Positions 54,267-62,645 of a stretch of DNA of 64,000 nucleotides are shown one piece after another (the first letter of the stretch is position 1; each line of letters opens with the position of its first letter). The notes beneath the pieces were generated by a model. It ran no database searches. It had not been told where the DNA came from and worked only from the letters and a program-made list of their open reading frames with translations. Both the position numbers and the translations under genes were made by a program. Source of the DNA: CBDFGN01 sp965247065 (GTDB lineage Bacteria; Bacteroidota; Bacteroidia; Cytophagales; Cyclobacteriaceae); contig CBDFGN010000006.1 in assembly GCA_965247065.1 (NCBI GenBank), forward strand, positions 3,038,001 to 3,102,000, read 5' to 3'.

Positions 54267-55985
54267 CTATTTAGGGCGTTTGGGCGTATCTTGAGACTGA
54301 TATTTAGTAAGTAAGTTTCTAAGCTCTTGAGCCTTTTTAGGTTCTTTGTCTATAAGATTATAGGATTCGAAAGGATCGTCATGGAGATTATATAGCTGCC
54401 CCTTTGATGAGGGATCCGGTGGCGTTCCTCCATTGTTGTGCACACCTCTCCCACTGTCACCCGAACCATCAGACTCAATGATCAACTTCCAATTCTCTTG
54501 CCTGATAGCAAACACGCCCATCGCAGAATGATTGATCAAATCTTTTCTTGCTCTTTCGTTGGATTTGCCAGTCAACTCAGGATAAAAACTCTGGCTGTCT
54601 TCGGCAGCATTGGATGGCAAAGGAATATCAGTTGCCTGGGCGACAGTTGCCATTACATCCTGTAGGCCAATCAATTGATTGCTTATTCTGCCGGCGGGTA
54701 TCGCCTGGGGCCAACTTACGATTAAAGGTACCCGGTGTCCCCCCTCCCATATGCCGCCTTTGAATCCTCGCAAGTTTCCGCAAGATTTATGTCCGTAGGT
54801 ATAACGGTTATAATCTCCCGGTTTGGCACCGTTATCGCTGGTGACAATTAGCAATGTGTTTTCAAACAGCCCATTCTCTTGCAAGGTTTCGATGATCTGG
54901 CCAACCATCCAATCAAACAAAGCTACCATATCGCCCCTGGCACCGGCTTTAGAAGCGCCCCTCATAAATTCCGGCACCACCTCCTCCTCGCAGGGTTCAT
55001 GGGGGGTGGAACTTGATAGATAAAGGAAGAAAGGTTCAGAATCTTCGGCTGCTTGATTGATAAAGTCAACCCCCTTCCGGGTAAAGACCGGATCAACCTC
55101 ATCCTCCTCCCAATTGGAGCTGCGGTAGCCATCGTCCTGCTCCAGGTACTTGCCCTCATAATACATGTTAGGCTCATCCACTACCCTGTCTTGTTCGACG
55201 TAGCAATAGGGAGTATTGCAGGTTGGGCAAGCAGACGACCCGAAAAAATTATCAAACCCCAACTCAACCGGTCCGCCGAAAAAGGGCTTAGTAAAATCTA
55301 TTTTAGACTCCTCCTCCCGGGGCATTGTTCCTCCTGGCCAGGGCCAAGGTTTACTAAAGTCAAACTCCTGCCCTTCATTAACACTCCAGCCAAGTCCTAA
55401 ATGCCATTTGCCAATGCAGGCGGTACGATAACCTTCCTTTTTAAGCATCGAGGCTATGGTAGGGCGGTCAGTCTCTATCAGTGGGCGTTCAAAGTTGTTG
55501 AAAACGCCTCTTTTTAGAGCAGTACGCCAGGCGTACCGGCCGGTAAGAATTCCGTAGCGGGAGGGCGTACAAACGGACGATGGGGAATGCGCGTCGGTAA
55601 AACGCATCCCTAAGTTTGCCAGTCGATCCATATTGGGGGTAGGAATCTTAGAGTCGGAATTGTAGGATCCGACATCCCCATAGCCCATGTCGTCGGCCAA
55701 AATTATTACCACGTTGGGCTGAGCCAAGGTAACCGAATGAAAAATGCTGTTGAAGGCTAGAAGTAATGTAATAATTAATGCCAATTTACGTTTGAACTGG
55801 TCATCGGTTAATAATATCACCACATTGGGTTTGTTGGGATGATTAATATGGTCCGATCCTGACCCAGTGCAGCCGCCTATCACCCAGAGAACGGACAGCA
55901 GGAAACCGAGCAGCCAAATATCATTTGAATCACCCATAATCGTAAAATCCATCCATCTTCTTCCTGCAGCCATATTAAAAATCAC
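54267..55985 (-). CDS. Arylsulfatase with a chimeric N-terminus
   Basis: The body is a full sulfatase of the arylsulfatase A family: NVVIILADDMGYGDVGSYN (metal-binding Asp-Asp), the formylglycine site CTPSRYGILTGRYAWRT, GKWHLG and DNGAKPG. The start is unusual: residues 1-65 carry the signal and opening of another sulfatase (LLGFLLSVLWVIGGCTGSGS then PNKPNVVILLTDDQ), directly followed by FKRKLALIITLLLAFNSIFH, the former signal peptide of the present sulfatase with its ATG gone. The frame is a fusion caused by deletion of the body of a tandem sulfatase gene. Secreted or envelope enzyme, hydrolysing sulfate esters of polysaccharides; its activity needs a formylglycine-generating enzyme not in the window. 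Confidence 0.82.
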   Translation of the reverse strand: MIFNMAAGRRWMDFTIMGDSNDIWLLGFLLSVLWVIGGCTGSGSDHINHPNKPNVVILLTDDQFKRKLALIITLLLAFNSIFHSVTLAQPNVVIILADDMGYGDVGSYNSDSKIPTPNMDRLANLGMRFTDAHSPSSVCTPSRYGILTGRYAWRTALKRGVFNNFERPLIETDRPTIASMLKKEGYRTACIGKWHLGLGWSVNEGQEFDFSKPWPWPGGTMPREEESKIDFTKPFFGGPVELGFDNFFGSSACPTCNTPYCYVEQDRVVDEPNMYYEGKYLEQDDGYRSSNWEEDEVDPVFTRKGVDFINQAAEDSEPFFLYLSSSTPHEPCEEEVVPEFMRGASKAGARGDMVALFDWMVGQIIETLQENGLFENTLLIVTSDNGAKPGDYNRYTYGHKSCGNLRGFKGGIWEGGHRVPLIVSWPQAIPAGRISNQLIGLQDVMATVAQATDIPLPSNAAEDSQSFYPELTGKSNERARKDLINHSAMGVFAIRQENWKLIIESDGSGDSGRGVHNNGGTPPDPSSKGQLYNLHDDPFESYNLIDKEPKKAQELRNLLTKYQSQDTPKRPK

Positions 55986-56959
55986 AATTTTGTCACATAA
56001 ACATAATATGCCCCAAGAGATAGATCCTCGTCCCCGGTAAGCCAGGTCTTCAAGTTTGCTTGGCCAGCCTTGAGATCAACGGTAAATTTTGCTGACTTAA
56101 CTTGAGGTTCCAACGCTTTTTCAACCTCTACTTCCCCTATTTTTAAGCGGGCTTTTCTTATTGACAGCGACTTTCCCTCCGGATATGGATTACCCCCCGG
56201 CACCGCTGGTTTTCCCGGTAAGCCTGCTGTCATGGCAGCATCTGCTTCTTTTGGCCATCGGCAAAGTTCGAATTCATATTTACCATCAGTTTCAACCTCA
56301 ACCACCCAGTAACCGTTTGCCAGCCGGGGTTCCCTCACCTGCCATTGGTTCGTGGGCGGGGTCTCTTCCCCCGAGTTGTTTAAGTAAGGTGTACCATCAG
56401 GATGCTCGGCACCGTGCCAGTCATGGCTGGTCAACTTGTAAGGGTTTTCGGCTTCGTTGCCAAGAATGTGATAACAGAAATCATCAAAACGGACCGAAAC
56501 ATCTTCCCACCATTTTTCATAATCCTCCTTCAATTTTGTCACCACCTCTGGAAATTGAGTAGCAATATCATCCCTTTGTCCAGAATCCTGCTGAATATTA
56601 TATAGCTCCTCGCCATTAATCAAGCGCCACTGCTGAGTCATTACAGCCGACTTGCGCCATTTCACCGGAATATCCTTGCGCTGAGAATCAACGATGATTA
56701 CGCGATCCTCCGATTTGATAGCATTTCCGAAAAGTAAAGGTTCCAGACTTTGTCCATCGAAGGCTACTCCCTCAGGACTTTCTAAATTGCAAAGGTCGAT
56801 CAACGTAGGAAAAACATCCACGTGAGCAGTCAATTGATCGATATCAATACCCCTTGTCCAATCCCGCACCAGGCCACCTAAGGAAAAAAGGTACTCTATG
56901 ACCCCCTTCATACTGGCTTCCCTTTTTCCCCCGCATGCCGGCATTAAATCCTTGTCCAA
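55982..56959 (-). CDS. Sulfatase, C-terminal part (frameshifted gene)
   Basis: A 325-residue frame with the C-terminal half of an arylsulfatase A-type enzyme: GIDIDQLTAHVDVFPTLIDL, DGQSLEPLLFG, EELYNIQQDSGQRDDIATQF and a C-terminal beta domain (NGYWVVEVETDGKYEFELCR). Homology begins near GLVRDWTRG; the first ~30 residues are out-of-frame. An extra T near 56863 (GGATTGG instead of GGATGG) separates it from the upstream part. Its stop overlaps the GTG start of the next sulfatase. Confidence 0.78.
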   Translation of the reverse strand: MDKDLMPACGGKREASMKGVIEYLFSLGGLVRDWTRGIDIDQLTAHVDVFPTLIDLCNLESPEGVAFDGQSLEPLLFGNAIKSEDRVIIVDSQRKDIPVKWRKSAVMTQQWRLINGEELYNIQQDSGQRDDIATQFPEVVTKLKEDYEKWWEDVSVRFDDFCYHILGNEAENPYKLTSHDWHGAEHPDGTPYLNNSGEETPPTNQWQVREPRLANGYWVVEVETDGKYEFELCRWPKEADAAMTAGLPGKPAVPGGNPYPEGKSLSIRKARLKIGEVEVEKALEPQVKSAKFTVDLKAGQANLKTWLTGDEDLSLGAYYVYVTKL

Positions 56960-57830
56960 TTAGGAATTGATCTTGGTCCAGGCCGAGGCCACCGCCACTT
57001 CCGTTATCGGTCAAAAAAATCAAGATGGTGCTCTGGGTGAGATTTAATTTATCTATTTTTTTTACCAGCAGTCCAAGGTTATGATCAATGTTGGTTACCA
57101 TCCCATAAAATTCAGCGCCGGGATTTCCATTAAGCCCCTCCTGCTGATATAGATCAATATATTTCTGAGGAACGTGATGAGGGCTATGAGGAGCGTTGGT
57201 GGAAATGTAGCAGAAAAAAGGTCGATCCTGATTCTTTTCAATAAATCTCATAGCTTCCGAAAACCACACGTCCGTGCAATATCCCTCATACTCTTGGTAG
57301 GTTCCGTTGTGTGAGTAATGGTCATCAAAGTAATCATTGCCCCAATAATCATGAGTGTTCCCAATTCCACCACCGAAGTGAACAACCACTTCATCAAAAC
57401 CCTTGTCCCGAGGCCGGAAGGGATAATTATCTCCGAGATGCCACTTGCCGAAAATGCCGGTAGCGTAGCCCGAAGATTTGAATGTCTCGGCCATAACTTT
57501 TTCGTCAACATGAATTAAAGATCGACCGGATTTTGTGTGCCACACCGCCGTGCGGTTATTATAATGACCGGTAAGCAATGCAGCCCTGGTGGGGGAACAT
57601 GTGGGGCTTACGTGAAAATTTGTTAGTCTTGTGCTTTCACCGTACAATTTATCCAGATTTGGGGTCTTGATTATATTGTTGCCGTGCGCGCCCAAATCTC
57701 CGTATCCCTGATCATCAGTCATCACAATGATAACGTTGGGCCTGGTGGCTTGTTCCGGGTTGGAATCTCTGTCAGGGTTGCAAGCAGAAATGATGACCAA
57801 AAGGACAACTGAGATCGCAGGGTGTCTCAT
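56844..57830 (-). CDS. Sulfatase, N-terminal part (frameshifted gene)
   Basis: A 328-residue N-terminal part of an arylsulfatase lipoprotein: signal VVLLVIISACNPD with a Cys near residue 17, PNVIIVMTDDQGYGDLGAHG, the formylglycine motif CSPTRAALLTGHYNNRTAVW, GKWHLG, and DNGSGGGLG. It is in frame until FLRWPGAG, then reads LDKGY and stops. With the single-base correction the gene would encode about 616 residues. It heads an array of originally three sulfatases. Confidence 0.82.
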   Translation of the reverse strand: MRHPAISVVLLVIISACNPDRDSNPEQATRPNVIIVMTDDQGYGDLGAHGNNIIKTPNLDKLYGESTRLTNFHVSPTCSPTRAALLTGHYNNRTAVWHTKSGRSLIHVDEKVMAETFKSSGYATGIFGKWHLGDNYPFRPRDKGFDEVVVHFGGGIGNTHDYWGNDYFDDHYSHNGTYQEYEGYCTDVWFSEAMRFIEKNQDRPFFCYISTNAPHSPHHVPQKYIDLYQQEGLNGNPGAEFYGMVTNIDHNLGLLVKKIDKLNLTQSTILIFLTDNGSGGGLGLDQDQFLIGQGFNAGMRGKKGSQYEGGHRVPFFLRWPGAGLDKGY

Positions 57831-57923
57831 CCGGTAGTTGGTTTAGGTTAAATCAGAGCAGGTACTATCCGACGGTATTAAGATACCACATTTTCTATCT
57901 CTTCTCTTTTTTATAATGGTCAT

Positions 57924-58277
57924 TTACGTTTGAAGAGAGGCATCCCACTTTCTTGTTCCTATAATGTGCCTGGCTCCTAGGTAAGCCAGAACGTCTTTTC
58001 TTTTGGGGTAGATGATGGCTGGAAGTATACTCAAGTCCTCTTCGATATCCTTATTCAATTTTGGAAAGGTGGCTTTATCCCCACGAAAGAGAAGTTTTGC
58101 CGCTCCAAGTCGCCGGTTACCTTCAGCAACAATAAAATGTGTATCATGCGATTTTATGAATCTTTCATAATCCTGGTTGTCTTTAAGCTCGTTGTAGTCC
58201 GAACTTGCAAATTCTTGAGGGAGGTTAATTGGAAATGCAACAAGTGGTTCCGCATCGAAATAGCCGTTTTCAGCCAT
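57924..58277 (-). CDS. ParB/Srx-like domain fragment
   Basis: A 117-residue frame with a ParB N-terminal domain: ENGYFDAEPLVAFPINLPQE, FIVAEGNRRLGAAKLLF and KDVLAYLGARHIIGTRKWDA. The frame extends upstream in the same frame (INSLYKYFHLQELAISMAEN) to about 58343 without an ATG, so the natural N-terminus is missing; the C-terminus ends abruptly soon after KWDA. ParB-like proteins of this kind are found in mobile elements and DNA-associated defence loci. It is probably a relic of an island that was integrated at the tRNA-Arg gene. Confidence 0.6.
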   Translation of the reverse strand: MAENGYFDAEPLVAFPINLPQEFASSDYNELKDNQDYERFIKSHDTHFIVAEGNRRLGAAKLLFRGDKATFPKLNKDIEEDLSILPAIIYPKRKDVLAYLGARHIIGTRKWDASLQT

Positions 58278-58373
58278 AGAAATTGCCAGTTCCTGAAGAT
58301 GAAAGTATTTATAGAGAGAATTTATGATTTCATATATTCAGTCAAAATGAGTGCAAATTGAGTGCAAATAAAA

Positions 58374-58405
58374 AGTCACTTACGAATTTCTTTACGTAAG
58401 TGACT
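58374..58405. terminator. Hairpin, probable bidirectional terminator
   Basis: AGTCACTTACG (58374-58384) and CGTAAGTGACT (58395-58405) form a perfect 11-bp stem with a 10-base loop. It lies between the ParB-like relic and the duplicated tRNA end and probably terminated a gene of the former element. Confidence 0.6.
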
Positions 58406-58414
58406 GATTATCAA

Positions 58415-58431
58415 GTGAACTCGGAGGGATT
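58415..58431. repeat. Direct repeat of tRNA-Arg 3' end, copy 1 (att-like)
   Basis: GTGAACTCGGAGGGATT, identical to 58571-58587 which forms the T-arm/acceptor 3' end of tRNA-Arg. Such a duplication of a tRNA 3' end is the signature of an integrase attachment site. Confidence 0.7.
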
Positions 58432-58462
58432 AGCTTGCGCTGATCACGGGATGGGCGTCAAT

Positions 58463-58570
58463 AAAAAAGCGGAATATCAATCGCTGCGCGATTCTGGTTA
58501 TCCACTCGCCAACCTGAAGCAAGCTTCGGTTGGCTCCGTTCCAAACCACCTTCTGATGTTCCGCTTTTTT
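58463..58570. repeat. Small inverted-repeat element beside tRNA-Arg
   Basis: The arms AAAAAAGCGGAA (58463-58474) and TTCCGCTTTTTT (58559-58570) are perfect complements and stay related further inward (ATATCA against CATCAG). Between them is a strong hairpin, CCAACC-T-GAAGC, loop AA, GCTTC-GGTTGG (58509-58533), and a smaller one AATCG-CTGCG-CGATT (58479-58493). The right arm abuts the second tRNA-end copy exactly. No protein is encoded. It could be a small non-autonomous mobile element or a structured RNA; function unknown. Confidence 0.55.
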
Positions 58571-58587
58571 GTGAACTCGGAGGGATT
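58571..58587. repeat. Direct repeat of tRNA-Arg 3' end, copy 2 (in the tRNA gene)
   Basis: GTGAACTCGGAGGGATT, overlapping the 3' end of the tRNA gene; second member of the att-like pair. Confidence 0.7.
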
Positions 58588-58645
58588 CGAACCCCCAACC
58601 TCCTGATCCGTAGTCAGGTGCACTATCCAGTTATGCTACGAGTCC
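58573..58645 (-). tRNA. tRNA-Arg (anticodon ACG)
   Basis: A minus-strand cloverleaf of 73 nt: acceptor GGACTCG pairs with CGAGTTC (one G-T pair), the anticodon arm is CCTGA-CTACGGA-TCAGG with anticodon ACG, and the T-arm is GGGGG-TTCGAAT-CCCTC. The discriminator is the A at 58572 if counted. The gene is intact and its 3' end is part of the att-like repeat. Confidence 0.93.
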
Positions 58646-58841
58646 TATTCAAAGATCATGTTTCAGAGATCAGGTTTCATACCCCAATAGCTATTTTGAT
58701 TTTTGACCAATCAACAGATGGTTTTTGATAAGATGATCCATGATAAATGATAAATGAAGAGTCAGGCAACCGCAGGCAAAGCTATCGAATTTAGGATTTA
58801 TAAGGAAAGGACTAATATTATAGATCGTTTTTAAAAAATAC

Positions 58842-58849
58842 TATCTTTG
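58842..58849 (+). promoter_or_regulatory. Bacteroidota -7 promoter box
   Basis: TATCTTTG matches the Bacteroidota -7 consensus TAnnTTTG. It lies 29 nt upstream of the ATG of the outer-membrane protein gene. A -33 TTTG at the ideal spacing is not obvious. Confidence 0.55.
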
Positions 58850-58878
58850 CCGCCTAAATACCGGGAGGCACTTTTTTC

Positions 58879-59637
58879 ATGATTGGCAGATTCTTTTTAC
58901 TTACTCTTTTCTGGGCCAGCTCCTATTCACTGATATTGGGACAGGACAAGGACAACCAGGACAAGAAAGATCAAGAAATCTATAGCCCCGACATCCCCGG
59001 GAATATTGTTATCGACTTTGGGATCAACTTCCTAAAAGACGAACCAGAGAGTATGCAACTGGATTGGTGGAGCTCCAAAGGAATTGGCCTGTACTACAAG
59101 TACCATATCATGATGGGTGGTTCGCGGATGTCGTTTCGACCCGGAATTGGCTTTGGCCTGGAAAAATATAGTTTCGAGAAAAACGTCACGGTAAGTCGGA
59201 TTACCAACACCGATGGAGCCGAATCCATACAAATGGTAGGCCTTGATTCGCTGGGCATTTTTGAAAATTTGACTCCTGATGTAAAAAAATCCAAATTGGC
59301 AGCGGATTATCTTGAATTGCCGCTGGAGTTTGGCTGGCACCAGAGCAAGAACGACCCCGAAAGAGGTTTTAGGATCCTGCTTGGTGGCAAGGTAGGCTAT
59401 CTATTCAACTCCAAGACCAAGATCAATTACCAACAGGGTGGGAATCGCCGCATTGCAAAACTCAAGGACAGTTACGAGTTGAATCCTTGGCGTTATTCGG
59501 CCACAGCGAGAATAGGAATCAGCTTCCTCGAATTCTTCGGTGAGGTGGGGTTTGCGGATTTGTTTAAACCTGGAAAAGGTCCGGAAGGCACTCAGGCCCG
59601 CTATTGGAAAGTCGGGATCTCCTTTGTAGGCTTCTAG
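58879..59637 (+). CDS. PorT-like outer membrane beta-barrel protein
   Basis: A 252-residue protein with a signal peptide (LLTLFWASSYSLILGQD) and alternating beta-strands typical of a small outer-membrane barrel, such as GIGLYYKYHIMMGGSRMSFR and RILLGGKVGYLFNSKTKINY, ending in an aromatic strand (YWKVGISFVGF). The PorT/OMP_b-brl family of Bacteroidota fits best. Possible roles are secretion support or small-molecule passage; unproven. It is preceded by the only exact -7 box I found on the plus strand and is convergent with the enoyl-CoA hydratase gene, with the two stop codons adjacent. Confidence 0.8.
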   Translation: MIGRFFLLTLFWASSYSLILGQDKDNQDKKDQEIYSPDIPGNIVIDFGINFLKDEPESMQLDWWSSKGIGLYYKYHIMMGGSRMSFRPGIGFGLEKYSFEKNVTVSRITNTDGAESIQMVGLDSLGIFENLTPDVKKSKLAADYLELPLEFGWHQSKNDPERGFRILLGGKVGYLFNSKTKINYQQGGNRRIAKLKDSYELNPWRYSATARIGISFLEFFGEVGFADLFKPGKGPEGTQARYWKVGISFVGF

Positions 59638-60423
59638 CTATTTGCCTGTAAATTGAGGGAGCCTTTTCTCTAGGAAAGCTCGCACTCCTTCTGTATGATC
59701 AGATGTGTGACTTGCGATGTCCTGACAGTAGGCCTCATACTCAAGCATTTCCTCGAGGCTGGAGTTGTAGGATTTATTGAGCATCTTCTTTATTAAACCA
59801 ATGGCTTTAGTTGGAGCGCGGGAGTAGAAATCAGTGTATTCTTTCACCGCCTGTGAAAGTTGACTGCCAGGTACTACCTTATTCACAAGGCCAACTTGAA
59901 GAGCCCGATTAGCATCTATTTTGGTGCCCATGGTAGAAAACTCGAAAGCCTGCACGTAGCTTGCCAATCGGGGCAATAAGTAGGAGGATCCTGAGTCCAG
60001 GACCAAGCCAATATTAACAAAGGCTTCTATCAGAACGGCCTCCTCGGCGGCTATAATCAGATCACAGGCCAGGGCCAGCGAACAACCGGCTCCGGCTGCC
60101 ACGCCGTTCAGGGCGCAAATCATCGGCTTGGGCATCTCACATATACCCTTGATTATTGGATTATAGCGCTTCTTTACCGACTCAGAATAAGAACGGGCAG
60201 GCTTGGCCATGGCCGCTTTTAGATCCTGCCCTGAACAGAATGCCTTTCCGGAACCGGTAAGAACAACCACTCGGACCGAGTCGTCTTGGGAAGCCTGTTC
60301 GAGGGCGTCCTGAATCTCGAAGGTCAATTCATCATTCAGGGCATTATAAATATCAGGGCGATTTAGGGTAATGGTTGCGATTCTGTCAGCATCACCGTAC
60401 TTCAAGAATTTGAACATGATCAA
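59638..60423 (-). CDS. Enoyl-CoA hydratase/isomerase family protein (PaaG-like)
   Basis: A 261-residue crotonase-fold protein. Signatures: TITLNRPDIYNALNDELTFE, GSGKAFCSGQDLKAAMAKPA, ICALNGVAAGAGCSLALACD and EAFVNIGLVLDSGSSYLLPR, with the conserved Asp in the D-S-G region. These fit PaaG (1,2-epoxyphenylacetyl-CoA isomerase) or a 2,3-dehydroadipyl-CoA hydratase. A second ATG two codons in (MFKFLKYG) may be the true start. Other phenylacetate genes are not in the window. Confidence 0.82.
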   Translation of the reverse strand: MIMFKFLKYGDADRIATITLNRPDIYNALNDELTFEIQDALEQASQDDSVRVVVLTGSGKAFCSGQDLKAAMAKPARSYSESVKKRYNPIIKGICEMPKPMICALNGVAAGAGCSLALACDLIIAAEEAVLIEAFVNIGLVLDSGSSYLLPRLASYVQAFEFSTMGTKIDANRALQVGLVNKVVPGSQLSQAVKEYTDFYSRAPTKAIGLIKKMLNKSYNSSLEEMLEYEAYCQDIASHTSDHTEGVRAFLEKRLPQFTGK

Positions 60424-60426
60424 AAT

Positions 60427-61044
60427 TTAAGCAAAAACAAAAACTGCTAGAAAGCACACCGAAAATCCCAAAACACTACCCACGAGGACCTCCTTAGGTC
60501 GATGACTATTAAGAAAAAGTCTGGCTGACATGACCAGGCCGGCTATCAAGATCAGGCAAATCGCAGGAAATAGAAGTTGATGGCCGGGAAACCTATAACT
60601 TATGGCCAACACAAAACCTACCAGGCCGGCCATACCGGCACTGTGTATGCTGACTTTTAGGAATAAAGTGAATAGCGTTAAGATTAAGACAATAACCGCA
60701 AAAGTCGAGAATATGACCACGAAGATGGAATTGATAGTTGAGTTAATGACAAACATAGTCGCGGTCATAGAATAGAAAACAGTAATGAAAGTAAACGGAA
60801 GGATTCTCTCTTTTCGATCGTCCATGTGGTAGCTGGAAATGAACTTGGTGCTCTTCAGCATGACCACGCTTACCAAGGGAACTATAAAAGTTGTCAATAC
60901 TATGACTAAAAGCAAAAGAGGAAACGTGTCCTCCGGAAGAGGTTTGATTACCAGGGGGGCGAAGTAGAATAGTATTATGAACAAAAGCGATGGCATCAGC
61001 AAAGGATGCATGAACCACGAAACCGCCCTCATAAAGTTAGCCAC
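60427..61044 (-). CDS. PAP2-like integral membrane protein, Bacteroidota type
   Basis: A 205-residue membrane protein with about six helices. The C-terminal SARLFLNSHRPKEVLVGSVL matches the phosphatase motif neighbourhood of PAP2-like lipid phosphatases (HRP ... G), but the first PAP2 motif is only partly evident (MDDRKERILPF). It overlaps rpoN by a single base (TAGTG), and this order is conserved in many Bacteroidota by my recollection. Role: probably lipid-phosphate related; weakly supported. Confidence 0.6.
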   Translation of the reverse strand: MANFMRAVSWFMHPLLMPSLLFIILFYFAPLVIKPLPEDTFPLLLLVIVLTTFIVPLVSVVMLKSTKFISSYHMDDRKERILPFTFITVFYSMTATMFVINSTINSIFVVIFSTFAVIVLILTLFTLFLKVSIHSAGMAGLVGFVLAISYRFPGHQLLFPAICLILIAGLVMSARLFLNSHRPKEVLVGSVLGFSVCFLAVFVFA

Positions 61045-62471
61045 TATAGTTCCTTCCTTAGCCTGGCGACCGGTATATTAAGTTGCTCTCGATATTTTGC
61101 AACCGTTCGTCGCGCGATGTAATACCCTTTGGCTTTTAGCAATTTCTCCAGCTTATCGTCCGACAAAGGCTTCTTTTTGTTCTCCCCGCTAATTAGTTGA
61201 GAGAGAACATTCTTAACCTCGCGACTGCTTACATCCTCACCCGAGTCGGTCGCTATTCCTTCTGAGAAGAAATACTTTAAAGGGAAAACACCAAATTCCG
61301 TCTGAACCGCTTTGCTGTTGGCTACCCTGGAAACGGTTGAGATGTCCATGTTTATTCGATCGGCAATGTCCTTAAGGATCATCGGCCTCAATTGGATCTC
61401 ATCCCCTTCCAGAAAGAAGTCGAACTGATAGTCTATGATCGCCTGCATGGTATTCAGAAGGGTCTGTTGTCTTTGCTTGATTGCATCTATAAACCATTTG
61501 GCGGAGTCCAGCTTCTGTTTTACAAAGGAAACCGTTTCTCTCAATTTCTTATCCTTCTTATTGCTCTTATCGTAAGCATCCAGCATATCCGAGTAGGATC
61601 TGCTTATCCTCAACTCCGGAGCATTCCGAGAATTCAAGGATAATTCGAGTTTCCCGTTATTATTAGCCAATAGAAAATCAGGGATAATATATTGTGTTTT
61701 GACCAGGCCGCTGCTGCTTCCAGGCTTTGGGTTTAGCCTTGTTATAAGCTGGATTGCTTTCTTTAGATCCTCGGGATCATCAATGCCTATTTTGCGGGTT
61801 ATCTTGTCGTAGTGTTTTTTGGTGAATTCGTCAAAACAATGCCGCAGAATGCGCATCCCGATTTCGACAGGTAGATTATCGTCAGATTTTCTCTCGAGTT
61901 GAAGCAACAAACATTCCCTGAGGTTTCGAGCTGCGATTCCAGCCGGCTCAAAGTCCTGAACCTTGGACAAAATAGACTCGACCTCTTCCAGATCGGTCTC
62001 GACATTCTGGGAAAAAGCCAGATCATTGATAATAGCCTCCAGGTCCCTGCGGATGTACCCATCGCTCTCGACACTGCCAATAAGTTGGGTACCTATTTTA
62101 GTCTGTCGTTCATCGAGTTTCAGGAAACCTAGTTGGCTTATTAGTTGCTCATGAATGGTCGATGAGACAGCTATCGGTATTTCCTTGTCTTCCTCATCGG
62201 GCAACGAGCCATCCCCATGCATTTTATACCCACTATAATCGTCCTGCAAGTAGTCCTTAATATCGATCTCATCTTCGACCCCGTTTTCCTGCTCCTCATA
62301 CTCCGTGGGTTCAGCCTCTTCTTTTCCTTCCTCCAGGGCCGGATTCAACTCCAACTCCTCCTCCACCCGGGATTCCAATTCAGCGGTAGGCACTTGCAGC
62401 AGCTTAATGAATTGGATCTGCTGAGGTGACAGTTTCTGAGAAAGAGTTTGAACAAGCCCTAGCTTTTGCAT
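61044..62471 (-). CDS. rpoN: RNA polymerase sigma-54 factor
   Basis: A 475-residue RpoN. Region I (LVQTLSQKLSPQQIQFIKLL) at residues 4-23, an acidic region II (residues ~50-80, EEGKEEAEPTEYEEQ), the core-binding domain, and the DNA-binding region ending with the RpoN box ARRTVAKYRE near residue 455. It directs transcription from -24/-12 promoters with an AAA+ activator. The gene is intact and divergent from asnS with a ~170-nt gap. Confidence 0.93.
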   Translation of the reverse strand: MQKLGLVQTLSQKLSPQQIQFIKLLQVPTAELESRVEEELELNPALEEGKEEAEPTEYEEQENGVEDEIDIKDYLQDDYSGYKMHGDGSLPDEEDKEIPIAVSSTIHEQLISQLGFLKLDERQTKIGTQLIGSVESDGYIRRDLEAIINDLAFSQNVETDLEEVESILSKVQDFEPAGIAARNLRECLLLQLERKSDDNLPVEIGMRILRHCFDEFTKKHYDKITRKIGIDDPEDLKKAIQLITRLNPKPGSSSGLVKTQYIIPDFLLANNNGKLELSLNSRNAPELRISRSYSDMLDAYDKSNKKDKKLRETVSFVKQKLDSAKWFIDAIKQRQQTLLNTMQAIIDYQFDFFLEGDEIQLRPMILKDIADRINMDISTVSRVANSKAVQTEFGVFPLKYFFSEGIATDSGEDVSSREVKNVLSQLISGENKKKPLSDDKLEKLLKAKGYYIARRTVAKYREQLNIPVARLRKEL

Positions 62472-62645
62472 TGGGGACTGAAAGTCATGGAAATTTATTG
62501 GTTATCAAATTTATTATATTTATTCAAATCTTTGATGGCATCCCCAAAATATCGATTTTTGTCGGCCAATCCAGTGGCTACATAAGCTTTCAATGGCCTT
62601 TTTTCGGTAAACGTTATTTCACTGTATCAGGATACTTTCGGGATC

